Shown piece by piece: positions 8,387-15,197 of a stretch of DNA of 64,000 nucleotides. This stretch comes from Pseudomonas pisciculturae (GTDB lineage Bacteria; Pseudomonadota; Gammaproteobacteria; Pseudomonadales; Pseudomonadaceae), in NCBI RefSeq assembly GCF_015461805.1, contig NZ_JACVZE010000006.1:62001-126000 (forward strand), written 5' to 3'. Made by a program: the position numbers and the translations under genes. The notes beneath the pieces are model-generated. The model made no database searches. It had not been told where the DNA came from and worked only from the letters and a program-made list of their open reading frames with translations. How positions within the stretch are numbered: the stretch's first letter is position 1; every line of letters begins with the position of its first letter.

Positions 8387-9172
8387 ATGGAAGTGGGTAA
8401 TTTTGGTTTTGTAGTGGCTGGCCTGATCGTTGGTTTTATCGTGGGCATGACCGGTGTAGGTGGGGGCTCGTTGATGACCCCGATCCTGCTGTGGTTCGGC
8501 ATCAACCCGGCCACCGCCGTGGGCACCGACTTGTTGTACGCCGCCATCACCAAGTCGGGTGGGGTGCTGGTACACAGCAAGAACAAGAACATCGACTGGA
8601 CCATCACCGGCTGGCTGACCCTGGGCAGCGTGCCCGCCGTGTTGCTGACGCTGTGGTTCCTCGCCAGCCTGCACACCGACCCCAGCGCCATGAACGCGGT
8701 GATCAAACAAGCCCTTGGCGTGGTGTTGCTGCTGACGGCCCTGGCGATCCTGTTCAAGAAAAGCCTGTTGGCCTTCGCCCAGCGTCATGCGGGCGACGAC
8801 TACCACATGAGCCCGCGCAATTTGAACGCGCTGACGGTCGTCACGGGCGCCGTGCTGGGCACCATGGTTGCACTCACCTCCATCGGTGCGGGTGCCCTGG
8901 GCACGGTGGCACTGTTTATCCTCTATCCGTTCCTGGCCACTCGCCGTCTGGTGGGCACCGAGATCGCCCATGCCGTGCCGCTGACCCTGGTGGCAGGCCT
9001 GGGCCACGCCAGCATGGGCAATATGGATTGGCACCTGCTGGGCTTTTTGCTGATGGGCTCGCTGCCGGGGATTTATATCGGTAGCCACATGACCGGTAAG
9101 TTGCCGGATGGGGTGTTGCGCCCGTGCCTGGCGGTCATGCTCATGGCGATTGGCTACAAGCTCGCGTTCTAG
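8387..9172 (+). CDS. TauE/SafE family sulfite/sulfonate exporter
   Basis: Polytopic inner-membrane transporter of 261 residues. Two internally related halves each carry a glycine-rich pore motif: GMTGVGGGSLMTPILLWFGI near residue 22 and ALTSIGAGALGTVALFILYP near residue 162. About eight hydrophobic segments can be counted. ATG 8387 gives the usual MEVGNFGFVVAGLIVGFIVG N-terminus. The upstream 120 bases are unusually AT-rich (repeated ATAAG and GATC words), suggesting a regulated promoter. The next two genes are organosulfur oxygenases, so export of sulfite or a related sulfur compound is the likely role; substrate not shown. Confidence 0.88.
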   Translation: MEVGNFGFVVAGLIVGFIVGMTGVGGGSLMTPILLWFGINPATAVGTDLLYAAITKSGGVLVHSKNKNIDWTITGWLTLGSVPAVLLTLWFLASLHTDPSAMNAVIKQALGVVLLLTALAILFKKSLLAFAQRHAGDDYHMSPRNLNALTVVTGAVLGTMVALTSIGAGALGTVALFILYPFLATRRLVGTEIAHAVPLTLVAGLGHASMGNMDWHLLGFLLMGSLPGIYIGSHMTGKLPDGVLRPCLAVMLMAIGYKLAF

Positions 9173-9190
9173 AGGAATATGTAGTCCAAG

Positions 9191-9280
9191 TGTGGGAGGG
9201 GGCTTGCTCCCGATAGCGGTGGGTCAGTGAAGAATATTTCAGCTGATCCACCGCCATCGGGGGCAAGCCCCCTCCCACAT
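9191..9280. repeat. REP doublet (REPIN-like) 2
   Basis: Inverted REP pair between the convergent TauE/SafE and acyl-CoA-dehydrogenase-like genes. The left arm is TGTGGGAGGGGGCTTGCTCC and the right arm GGGGGCAAGCCCCCTCCCACA. Its 3'-UTR position could also act as a two-way transcription barrier. Confidence 0.9.
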
Positions 9281-9297
9281 GTGAACCACAGTGAACC

Positions 9298-10536
9298 TTA
9301 GGCTTTCACCGGGCCATTACCGATCTGCCACACAAACGGCGGCTCGGCCCCGTTGATCACCCAATCGCCCACAATCCGCGCCTTGTAGATCACCGGGTTG
9401 TGTGACGACACCGTGCGCGCATTGCGCCAATGCCGATCCAGGGATTTACCCTGGCGCACATCCGACGCCCCCAGCGCGTTAAACAACTCACTCGTCGCCC
9501 GCTGGATCAACGCCGATACCACCACCTGCGCCGTGGCCGATTCAACTTCAGCCGCCACATTGGCTTCACGCTCAACCCCATCATCTGCGCCAAACCGCGC
9601 CACATAGGCCCGTTGCGCCGGCACGGTGGCCTTTAAGGCAGCGGCCTCGGCGGCGTAGACCAGCGCGGCGACTTCGCCGACCACCTGTTGAATCTGCGCA
9701 TCCTGGCTGACATGGGGCGCATTGCCATGGCTGTAGATGCGCTTGCGGGTGCGCACCTGATGGGCCACATCCCTCAAGGCTGCACGACCGATACCCGCAA
9801 GGCTGGCCAATAGCACCAGTTGGTAAAACGCAGTCTGGTATTTGAAGCGGGTAGCAAAGTCGATGACGTTGTCTGCCTCCACCACGGCATCGGTAAAGCG
9901 CGAGGTGCCGCTGCCGGTGGTGCGTTGGCCAAAGCCGTCCCAATCGTCGCTGTGCACCACGCCAGGCTGGCGGGCGCGGGTGGCCGCGATCACATCGCCG
10001 CCCGTGTCGCTGCGTTGGGCGTATACGTCGATCCAGTCGGCGAAAATGCTGCCGGTGCTGTAGAACTTTTCACCGTTGAGCTTCCAGTGGTCGCCGTCGG
10101 GGCTGACCTGGGTGACCACATCACCGATGGCCACGTTGCCGATTTCAGTCCAGGCGCAGCCGACGATATCGCCATCGACGAAGCGCTTGAACCACAGATC
10201 GCGACCCGCACTCGGTGGCGCATTGAGGCGGTCTTCAGCGAAGGCAAAATGCCCGCGCAGGGCTTGGGGCACGTTGGAGTCAGCTTCGGCCAACTCGATC
10301 AACAGCTCAAACAATTGCGGCAGGGACGCGCCGCCTCCGCCATATTCCACCGGCACCCGCACCGCGCCAAAGCCAGCCTCTTTAAGCCACTGAATCGGCT
10401 CATGGGGCAGGGTGCGGGTGTGTTCACGTTGCACCGCGCCATCGGCGATGCGTTGGAAAATCGGCCGAAACCGCGCCGCCAGGGTGGGGTAGTCGACGCC
10501 GGTGGACAGCGGGTTGATGACGTGGTGTTCGGTCAT
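9298..10536 (-). CDS. Acyl-CoA dehydrogenase-like flavin monooxygenase (SfnB/DszC type)
   Basis: Flavoprotein of 412 residues with the acyl-CoA dehydrogenase fold. It shows an N-terminal helical domain (GAVRVPVEYGGGGASLPQLF), a middle beta domain (GCAWTEIGNVAIGDV, LNGEKFYSTGS) and a C-terminal helical domain containing NALGASDVRQGKSLDRHWRN. Several bacterial proteins with this layout are FMNH2-dependent sulfur-compound monooxygenases rather than dehydrogenases, and the divergent neighbour sfnG supports a role in organosulfur use. ATG 10536 has AGGAG nine bases upstream. A sigma-54 promoter match lies just upstream. The exact substrate is an inference. Confidence 0.88.
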   Translation of the reverse strand: MTEHHVINPLSTGVDYPTLAARFRPIFQRIADGAVQREHTRTLPHEPIQWLKEAGFGAVRVPVEYGGGGASLPQLFELLIELAEADSNVPQALRGHFAFAEDRLNAPPSAGRDLWFKRFVDGDIVGCAWTEIGNVAIGDVVTQVSPDGDHWKLNGEKFYSTGSIFADWIDVYAQRSDTGGDVIAATRARQPGVVHSDDWDGFGQRTTGSGTSRFTDAVVEADNVIDFATRFKYQTAFYQLVLLASLAGIGRAALRDVAHQVRTRKRIYSHGNAPHVSQDAQIQQVVGEVAALVYAAEAAALKATVPAQRAYVARFGADDGVEREANVAAEVESATAQVVVSALIQRATSELFNALGASDVRQGKSLDRHWRNARTVSSHNPVIYKARIVGDWVINGAEPPFVWQIGNGPVKA

Positions 10537-10574
10537 GGGCAAGGCTCCTGGGCAGTGGTCAATGCAACGGTGAT

Positions 10575-10590
10575 TGCACACTCCGTGCCG
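10575..10590 (-). promoter_or_regulatory. Sigma-54 promoter, minus strand (acyl-CoA-dehydrogenase-like gene)
   Basis: Reading the minus strand, CGGCACGGAGTGTGCA has the invariant GG and GC dinucleotides exactly 10 bases apart and matches TGGCACG-N4-TTGCA at nearly all positions. The -12 element is at 10576-10577, about 40 bases from the ATG at 10536, leaving a 5' leader of about 28 bases. Confidence 0.75.
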
Positions 10591-10630
10591 GGTGCCGGGG
10601 CCAATGTTTACGGGGTTTTGGCGGGTATTG

Positions 10631-10648
10631 CTGTTGCCTCAGCAACAG
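10631..10648. promoter_or_regulatory. Perfect palindrome between divergent sigma-54 promoters (candidate enhancer)
   Basis: CTGTTGC-CTCA-GCAACAG has 7-base perfect arms around a 4-base centre. It lies about 54 bases upstream of the leftward -12 element and about 112 bases upstream of the rightward one, placing it where a sigma-54 enhancer-binding activator such as SfnR would bind. The identity of the binding protein is inferred. Confidence 0.6.
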
Positions 10649-10746
10649 TAGATCGACAAACCGGGGCATTCCTCGACATTTGCATTCAGCGCATTCACGG
10701 CCGGTTTCAGCGAGCGGCGCCTTTGGCACGGGCGTTTGCCCACGGC

Positions 10747-10761
10747 TGGCACGTTTGCTGC
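10747..10761 (+). promoter_or_regulatory. Sigma-54 promoter of sfnG
   Basis: TGGCACGTTTGCTGC matches the -24/-12 consensus TGGCACG-N4-TTGC at all but one position with correct GG-N10-GC spacing. The start codon lies 42 bases after the -12 element. Sigma-54 and SfnR dependence of sfn genes is established in P. putida. Confidence 0.8.
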
Positions 10762-10802
10762 TCAAGCCCTGGGTACATCCCTTTTGTGCGAGGTACCATT
10801 CA

Positions 10803-11888
10803 ATGAGTCAGCAAGCCGTTAAATTTGCCTATTGGGTACCCAACGTCAGCGGTGGGTTGGTGGTCAGCAAGATCGAGCAACGCACCCACTGGGGTATCGA
10901 CTACAACCGCAAACTGGCGCAACTGGCGGAAGAAGCCGGCTTCGAATACGGCCTGACGCAAATCCGGTTCACCGCCGGCTACGGCGCCGATAATCAGCAT
11001 GAGTCCGTGGCATTCAGCCATGCGCTGTTGGCTGCGACCACTAAGCTCAAGGTGATCGCCGCGATCCTGCCTGGCCCGTGGCAACCGGCGCTGGCGGCCA
11101 AGCAGCTGGCGACCATCGATCAACTCACCAACGGCCGCATCGCAGTCAACATCGTCAGTGGCTGGTTCAAAGGCGAGTTCCAGGCCATTGGCGAGCATTG
11201 GCTGGAGCACGACGAGCGCTATCGCCGCTCCGAAGAATTCATCCGCGCCCTCAAGGGCATCTGGACCCAGGACGATTTCACCTTCAAGGGCGACTTCTAC
11301 CGCTTCAACAACTACACCCTCAAACCCAAGCCGCTGGGCCAGCCCGAAGTGTTCCAGGGCGGCAGCTCGCGGGCAGCGCGGGACATGGCCGCACGGGTCT
11401 CCGACTGGTACTTCACCAACGGCAACACCCCGCAAGGCATCAAGGCCCAGGTGGATGATATTCGCGCCAAGGCGGCGGCCAACAATCACTCGGTCAAAGT
11501 CGGCGTGAACGCCTTTGTGATCGCCCGCGACACCGAAGAAGAAGCCCGCGCCGTGCTGGCCGAAATCATCGCCAAGGCCGACCCGGAAGCGGTCAATGCG
11601 TTCGGCGATGCGGCCAAACAGGCGGGCAAGGCCTCACCGGAAGGCGAGGGCAATTGGGCCAAGTCCAGCTTTGAAGATTTGGTGCAGTACAACGACGGCT
11701 TCAAGACCAACCTGATCGGCACGCCGCAGCAGATTGCCGAGCGTATTGTCGCGCTCAAGGCGGTGGGGGTGGACCTGGTGCTGGCGGGTTTCCTGCACTT
11801 TCAGGAAGAAGTGGAGTATTTCGGCAAGCGCGTGTTGCCGCTGGTGCGTGAATTAGAGGCCAAGGCCGGGGTCAAGCAGGTCGCCTGA
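10803..11888 (+). CDS. sfnG: FMNH2-dependent dimethylsulfone monooxygenase
   Basis: Bacterial luciferase-like flavin monooxygenase of 361 residues that oxidises dimethylsulfone to methanesulfinate and formaldehyde, letting the cell take sulfur from organosulfur compounds. The N-terminus MSQQAVKFAYWVPNVSGGLV, the TIM-barrel stretch QLATIDQLTNGRIAVNIVSG and VFQGGSSRAARDMAARVSDW are typical of SfnG. The ATG at 10803 removes 41 unrelated residues encoded in frame upstream, where the sigma-54 promoter sits. An FMN reductase partner is not encoded here. It is divergent from an acyl-CoA-dehydrogenase-like oxygenase, with which it probably shares an activator. Confidence 0.92.
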   Translation: MSQQAVKFAYWVPNVSGGLVVSKIEQRTHWGIDYNRKLAQLAEEAGFEYGLTQIRFTAGYGADNQHESVAFSHALLAATTKLKVIAAILPGPWQPALAAKQLATIDQLTNGRIAVNIVSGWFKGEFQAIGEHWLEHDERYRRSEEFIRALKGIWTQDDFTFKGDFYRFNNYTLKPKPLGQPEVFQGGSSRAARDMAARVSDWYFTNGNTPQGIKAQVDDIRAKAAANNHSVKVGVNAFVIARDTEEEARAVLAEIIAKADPEAVNAFGDAAKQAGKASPEGEGNWAKSSFEDLVQYNDGFKTNLIGTPQQIAERIVALKAVGVDLVLAGFLHFQEEVEYFGKRVLPLVRELEAKAGVKQVA

Positions 11889-11907
11889 AAAACACCGCAA
11901 TTTCAAA

Positions 11908-11996
11908 TGTGGGAGGGGGCTTGCTCCCGATGGCGGTGTATCAGCTGGAATATTCTTCGCTGACCCACCGCTTTCGGGAGCAAGCCCCCTCCCACA
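11908..11996. repeat. REP doublet (REPIN-like) 3
   Basis: Inverted REP pair in the gap between the convergent sfnG and map genes. The left arm is TGTGGGAGGGGGCTTGCTCC and the right arm GGGAGCAAGCCCCCTCCCAC; the right arm has CGCTTTCGGGAG where others read CGCCATCGGGGG. Confidence 0.9.
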
Positions 11997-12011
11997 GTTG
12001 ATTTATGTTGT

Positions 12012-12767
12012 TCAGGAGGTGGGTTGCAGCGTCAGCACTTCAAAGCCGTCGGCAGTCACCGCCACCGTATGTTCCCACTGCGCCGACAGGCTGTTGTCTT
12101 TGGTTACCACCGTCCAGCCATCCTTCAAGCTGCGCACTTTGGAGCTGCCCTGGTTAAGCATCGGCTCGACGGTAAACACCATGCCTTCACGCAATACAAG
12201 CCCAGTGCCAGGGCGGCCGAAGTGCAGCACTTGGGGGTCTTCGTGCATCTCACGGCCAATGCCATGGCCGCAGTACTCACGCACCACGCTGTAGCCGTTG
12301 GCTTGTGCATGGCTTTGAATCGCATGGCCAATATCCCCCAAGCGTGCACCCGGCTTGACCTGGCGGATGCCGGCCCACATTGCTTCAAACGTCTGCTCGA
12401 CCAGGCGCCGCGCTTTGGGCGCTACGCTGCCGATCATGTACATCTTGCTGGAGTCGGCGATGTAGCCGCCTTTTTCCAGGGTGATGTCGATGTTGATGAT
12501 ATCGCCGTCTTTCAACACGTCTTTTGCGTTGGGCATGCCGTGGCACACCACTTCGTTGATCGAGGTGTTGATGCAGAAGGGGTAGTCGTATTGGCCCAGG
12601 CTGGCGGGGCGGGCTTTGAGATCAGTGCGGATGAAGGCCTCGACTGCGGCGTCCAGTTCCAGGGTGGAACGGCCGGCAGCCACAAAGCCGTCGAGCATGG
12701 TGAACACTTGGGCCAGCAGGCGCCCGGATTCGCGCATCACGGCGAGTTGTTCGGTGGTCTTGATCAT
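12012..12767 (-). CDS. map: Type I methionine aminopeptidase
   Basis: Cytosolic metalloprotease of 251 residues that removes initiator Met from nascent proteins. The five metal ligands are present: two Asp in INIDITLEKGGYIADSSKMY, His in CGHGIGREMHEDP, Glu in MVFTVEPML and Glu in QWEHTVAVTADG. Residue 78-80 region CHGMPN carries the substrate-site His. The start ATG 12767 overlaps the stop of the ParD-like gene by ATGA, so translation is coupled. The usual housekeeping map gene of Pseudomonas lies next to rpsB, so this is likely a second copy with its own regulation; that location claim is from general knowledge, not from this window. Confidence 0.93.
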   Translation of the reverse strand: MIKTTEQLAVMRESGRLLAQVFTMLDGFVAAGRSTLELDAAVEAFIRTDLKARPASLGQYDYPFCINTSINEVVCHGMPNAKDVLKDGDIINIDITLEKGGYIADSSKMYMIGSVAPKARRLVEQTFEAMWAGIRQVKPGARLGDIGHAIQSHAQANGYSVVREYCGHGIGREMHEDPQVLHFGRPGTGLVLREGMVFTVEPMLNQGSSKVRSLKDGWTVVTKDNSLSAQWEHTVAVTADGFEVLTLQPTS

Positions 12768-12967
12768 CAGCTGCGCCCCCGGATCAGGTCGGGTTTGTCC
12801 AACAACAGTTTGTTGATCAACTCGTTGTAGGGCAGGTGCGGGTTCAGCTCGGCGAGCAGGCCGATCTTGATCCAGAACTCGGCCTGGGCGTTGATGGAGC
12901 GGTCCATCGCCGCGCTGGCCAGGCGCAGTTGTTCGTGCAGTTGGTCGGTGATCTTGACGATGCCCAT
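12767..12967 (-). CDS. ParD-like family small protein (antitoxin-type DNA-binding fold)
   Basis: Protein of 66 residues starting MGIVKITDQLHEQLRLASAA, with a ribbon-helix-helix-like N-terminus, followed by RSINAQAEFWIKIGLLAELN, the pattern of the ParD-like family. No ParE-type toxin gene is adjacent; instead the stop overlaps the start of map. An AT-rich near-palindrome immediately upstream would be a natural operator for autoregulation. Its job may be repression of its own operon rather than toxin neutralisation; this is inference. Confidence 0.8.
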   Translation of the reverse strand: MGIVKITDQLHEQLRLASAAMDRSINAQAEFWIKIGLLAELNPHLPYNELINKLLLDKPDLIRGRS

Positions 12968-12987
12968 GGGGTTCACTGTACTGGGTT

Positions 12988-13017
12988 GATATACAAAGCG
13001 TATACGTTTCGTATATA
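12988..13017. promoter_or_regulatory. AT-rich imperfect palindrome, candidate operator of the ParD-like/map operon
   Basis: Centred on GTATAC (13000-13005), the 12-base flanks GATATACAAAGC and GTTTCGTATATA pair at 9 of 12 positions. It lies 20 bases upstream of the ParD-like ATG. A site recognised by a dimeric ribbon-helix-helix protein would look like this. Its AT content stands out against its surroundings. Confidence 0.55.
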
Positions 13018-13033
13018 GCCAGTAAACCTTTTG

Positions 13034-13062
13034 TTGACTGATGCCGCTGCAGGCGGTTAATT
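13034..13062 (+). promoter_or_regulatory. Candidate sigma-70 promoter of the threonine dehydratase leader
   Basis: TTGACT (13034-13039), a 17-base spacer and TTAATT (13057-13062). Transcription would start at about 13069, practically at the leader ATG, implying a leaderless or nearly leaderless transcript unless the true promoter lies further upstream. Confidence 0.4.
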
Positions 13063-13069
13063 TCGTGGC

Positions 13070-13135
13070 ATGACATTCCAAGCCTTCCGCAGCCAGCAGA
13101 GCATTATTACCGCCATTCCTTATTTGGCGGGATAG
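13070..13135 (+). CDS. Putative attenuator leader peptide (Ile/Thr codons)
   Basis: Short frame of 21 codons, ATG to TAG, encoding MTFQAFRSQQ then SIITAIPYLAG. Codons 12-16 are ATT ATT ACC GCC ATT, that is Ile-Ile-Thr-Ala-Ile: three isoleucines and one threonine in five codons, at the place where a control ribosome would stall. The stop codon lies 15 bases before a strong intrinsic terminator and 84 bases before a threonine dehydratase gene, the first enzyme of isoleucine synthesis. A ribosome binding site is weak (AGGCGG 13 bases upstream), which is the main doubt. Confidence 0.65.
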   Translation: MTFQAFRSQQSIITAIPYLAG

Positions 13136-13177
13136 CACACGGCTGCACCCAAACCCGCCTTCGAGGCGGGTTTTGTT
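13110..13177 (+). promoter_or_regulatory. Transcription attenuator with mutually exclusive hairpins
   Basis: Four segments in classic order. Segment 1 CCGCCA (13110-13115) lies over the leader's Thr-Ala-Ile codons and pairs with segment 2 TGGCGG (13125-13130). Segment 2, read as GGCGGG (13126-13131), can instead pair with segment 3 CCCGCC (13154-13159). Segment 3 also forms the left arm of the terminator stem. A ribosome stalled at the Ile codons would cover segment 1, free segment 2 to bind segment 3 and prevent termination. Confidence 0.7.
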
Positions 13178-13180
13178 TTT
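13151..13180 (+). terminator. Intrinsic terminator of the attenuator
   Basis: Perfect 10-base stem AAACCCGCCT / AGGCGGGTTT with a TCG loop, followed by TGTTTTT. It stands alone upstream of the threonine dehydratase on the coding strand, with no rightward gene ending before it other than the 21-codon leader. Confidence 0.85.
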
Positions 13181-13219
13181 CCGTCTCCAGGGCCCTCTAC
13201 ACAACGCCAGGAGACACCC

Positions 13220-14236
13220 ATGAGCACCTGCACCAGCGCCCCGGAACTGCTTGAGCACTACGTGAAAAAGATCCTTGCTGCCCCGGTCTATGACCTGGCG
13301 GTACGTACGCCCCTGCAAGCGGCGCCAGCGTTGTCGGCCCTGTTGGGCAATACGGTGCTGCTCAAGCGTGAAGACCTGCAACCGACGTTTTCATTCAAGA
13401 TCCGCGGCGCCTACAACAAATTGGTTCAGCTCACCACTGCCGAAAAGGCCAGAGGCGTGGTCACGGCCTCCGCTGGCAATCACGCCCAGGGCGTGGCGCT
13501 GGCGGCGCTGGAGTTGGGGATCAAGGCGCGTATCGTCATGCCCTGCAGCACGCCGGACTTGAAGGTGCAGGGGGTGCGTTCCCGTGGCGCCGAAGCCGTG
13601 CTGCACGGTGAGAGTTTTCCGTTCGCCCTGGCCCATGCACTGCAACTGGCTCAGAGTAGCGGCTGCACCTTTGTGTCGCCCTTTGACGACCCCGAGGTGA
13701 TCGCTGGCCAAGGCACCGTGGCCATGGAGATCCTGCGCCAGCAGCAGGGTGCGCTGGACGCGATCTTCGTGCCGGTGGGCGGTGGCGGCCTGATTGCCGG
13801 CATCGCGGCGTACGTCAAATACCTGCGGCCCGAAGTGCGCATCATCGGCGTTGAACCCGAAGGCTCAGCGTGCCTCTTGGCGGCAATGCGTGCCGGTGAA
13901 CGGGTGGTGCTGCCCAGTGTGGACGGGTTTGCCGATGGCACGGCGGTGGCGCAGATCGGCGGGCACGGCTTTGAAATCTGCCGGGACTGGGTAGATGAAG
14001 TCATCACCGTGAGCAATGACCAACTGTGCAGCGCTATCAAGCTGATCTACGACGATACACGGTCCATCACCGAGCCCTCCGGCGCCTTGGCGGTGGCGGG
14101 TATCCGCCGCTATGTCGCCACTCACAACACTCGCGGGCAGACTCTGGTTGCTGTGAATTCTGGCGCCAATATCAACTTCGATAGTTTGCGACATGTTGCT
14201 GAGCGAGTGGCAGCCAGTGCAGGGTTAAACGTTTAA
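13220..14236 (+). CDS. Threonine ammonia-lyase (dehydratase), catalytic-domain-only form
   Basis: PLP enzyme of 338 residues that converts threonine to 2-oxobutyrate and ammonia. The Schiff-base lysine is K60 in FSFKIRGAYNKL, the substrate loop is SAGNHAQGVALAA, and the phosphate-binding glycine loop is VGGGGLIAGIA. It is about 170 residues shorter than biosynthetic IlvA and lacks the C-terminal ACT-like domains, so isoleucine feedback on the enzyme is not expected. AGGAG lies eight bases before ATG 13220. The upstream attenuator may take over the control role. A serine or other hydroxy-amino-acid dehydratase is the alternative. Confidence 0.88.
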   Translation: MSTCTSAPELLEHYVKKILAAPVYDLAVRTPLQAAPALSALLGNTVLLKREDLQPTFSFKIRGAYNKLVQLTTAEKARGVVTASAGNHAQGVALAALELGIKARIVMPCSTPDLKVQGVRSRGAEAVLHGESFPFALAHALQLAQSSGCTFVSPFDDPEVIAGQGTVAMEILRQQQGALDAIFVPVGGGGLIAGIAAYVKYLRPEVRIIGVEPEGSACLLAAMRAGERVVLPSVDGFADGTAVAQIGGHGFEICRDWVDEVITVSNDQLCSAIKLIYDDTRSITEPSGALAVAGIRRYVATHNTRGQTLVAVNSGANINFDSLRHVAERVAASAGLNV

Positions 14237-14327
14237 TCCCGGCTGTTCGACGAGGTTTTAATGGCTGTATGTAAAAAGCCTCTTCAGATATATAAGAAGC
14301 ACTGCGACTTATGAGGAAAGGTTACAA

Positions 14328-14407
14328 CGCCAGCAGATTTTGCCGAGTAGGCTGGTGATTGCAAGCGTCTTCCAAGGTTGGCAAGACGCGGCGAACAGGT
14401 GTTCGCC
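14328..14407 (+). ncRNA. Candidate structured leader RNA: three consecutive hairpins before the DUF1652 gene
   Basis: Hairpin A: CGCCAGC (14328-14334) with GCTGGTG (14351-14357), seven pairs with one G-U. Hairpin B: GCGTCTT-CCAA-GG-TTGG-C-AAGACGC (14365-14389), eleven pairs with one bulged C. Hairpin C: GGCGAACA-GG-TGTTCGCC (14390-14407), eight pairs. B and C abut with no spacer. No T-run follows, so this is not a terminator. It lies 48 bases upstream of the DUF1652 ATG. I do not recognise it as a known riboswitch; a small RNA or a 5'-UTR regulator are both possible. Confidence 0.45.
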
Positions 14408-14454
14408 AGTCCTATAAAAATCCATTGGCAGTCTCATGAAAGGAGAGGTTGGCC

Positions 14455-14724
14455 ATGCTTTCGGAACTGGAACTTCGCAGCATTATTGAAACAAGTTTCC
14501 TGCCTCAACGGTGCGAGTGCACCAAAGCCGAAGATGCTTCGCTGACGATTAAGGTGTATGACGAGCGAGATCGTGACCGGGTAGATTTGGAAGTCAAAGG
14601 CATCAACGCTGACAAACTCGACAGCAGTCGAGCCATTTGTAACCTGATCACCGGGTTGCGCGAAGACCTCAAGCACACCCACGCTCCCACCCTGCAAAAA
14701 GTGGGTGCGCGCGCCTACTATTAG
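14455..14724 (+). CDS. DUF1652 family protein
   Basis: Small soluble protein of 89 residues starting MLSELELRSIIETSFLPQRC. It has a CxC pair (RCECTK, residues 19-21) and a conserved tail with SSRAICNLITGLREDL. The family is common in Pseudomonas and has no known function. ATG 14455 has AGGAG nine bases upstream; a TTG two codons earlier is less likely. The stop overlaps the stop of the convergent membrane-protein gene by three or four bases. A structured leader candidate lies directly upstream. Confidence 0.85.
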   Translation: MLSELELRSIIETSFLPQRCECTKAEDASLTIKVYDERDRDRVDLEVKGINADKLDSSRAICNLITGLREDLKHTHAPTLQKVGARAYY

Positions 14725-15119
14725 GCGGGGGCCTGAACCGGTGTGACCGAAGACCTGTGGGCCTGGATAAACGCCAGGCCCAGTACGGTCTCCGTTGCCA
14801 CCGCCAGCAGAATGCCTGGCCCGGCATTGCCATTGATCCACTCACTTAACCCCAACCCAGCCAGAACCAGGCAACCGGCGATAAACCCGGTGGTCATGGC
14901 GCGTCGTACGTCAGAGGGGCCAGCATGGCGAGCGCGATAGAACATGATGCCGATGGCCAGGAACAGCGCGGCATTACGCCGACAAACCAGGCCTGTGGCG
15001 CTGGAGTATTCGACGCTCCACATCCATAACAGCAGCTCGGGTCGCAACCCCCAGACCAGTGCGAGAGCAAAGCACAGCAGCGCGGTAAAAACGGCGAGGG
15101 TGCGGAAACTTAGCGACAT
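14721..15119 (-). CDS. Small four-TM membrane protein of unknown function
   Basis: Protein of 132 residues with four hydrophobic segments at about residues 8-30, 46-62, 75-93 and 100-116, and short loops (RHAGPSDVRRAM between TM2 and TM3). I do not recognise a family with a function. It is convergent with the DUF1652 gene, stops overlapping, and follows the DUF2790 gene on the same strand after a 78-base gap that shows nothing else notable. No catalytic motif is visible. Confidence 0.75.
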   Translation of the reverse strand: MSLSFRTLAVFTALLCFALALVWGLRPELLLWMWSVEYSSATGLVCRRNAALFLAIGIMFYRARHAGPSDVRRAMTTGFIAGCLVLAGLGLSEWINGNAGPGILLAVATETVLGLAFIQAHRSSVTPVQAPA

Positions 15120-15197
15120 GGCGATTCCTTTCGGCCTTATGACAAGCCCGCAAGGGTACTCCTATGTGCACGGGCTTGCCCTGGATCTTTCAACCGC

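Noticed and set aside
7675..8757. A 360-residue protein extending the DUF3455 frame upstream across the start of the exporter gene
   Set aside because: The extra 188 residues have no family character and overlap the divergent TauE/SafE gene; the signal peptide starts at 8193.
10726..10745. TTGGCACGGGCGTTTGCCC as the sfnG sigma-54 promoter
   Set aside because: The GG and GC pairs are 11 bases apart instead of 10; the neighbouring site at 10747-10761 has the right spacing.
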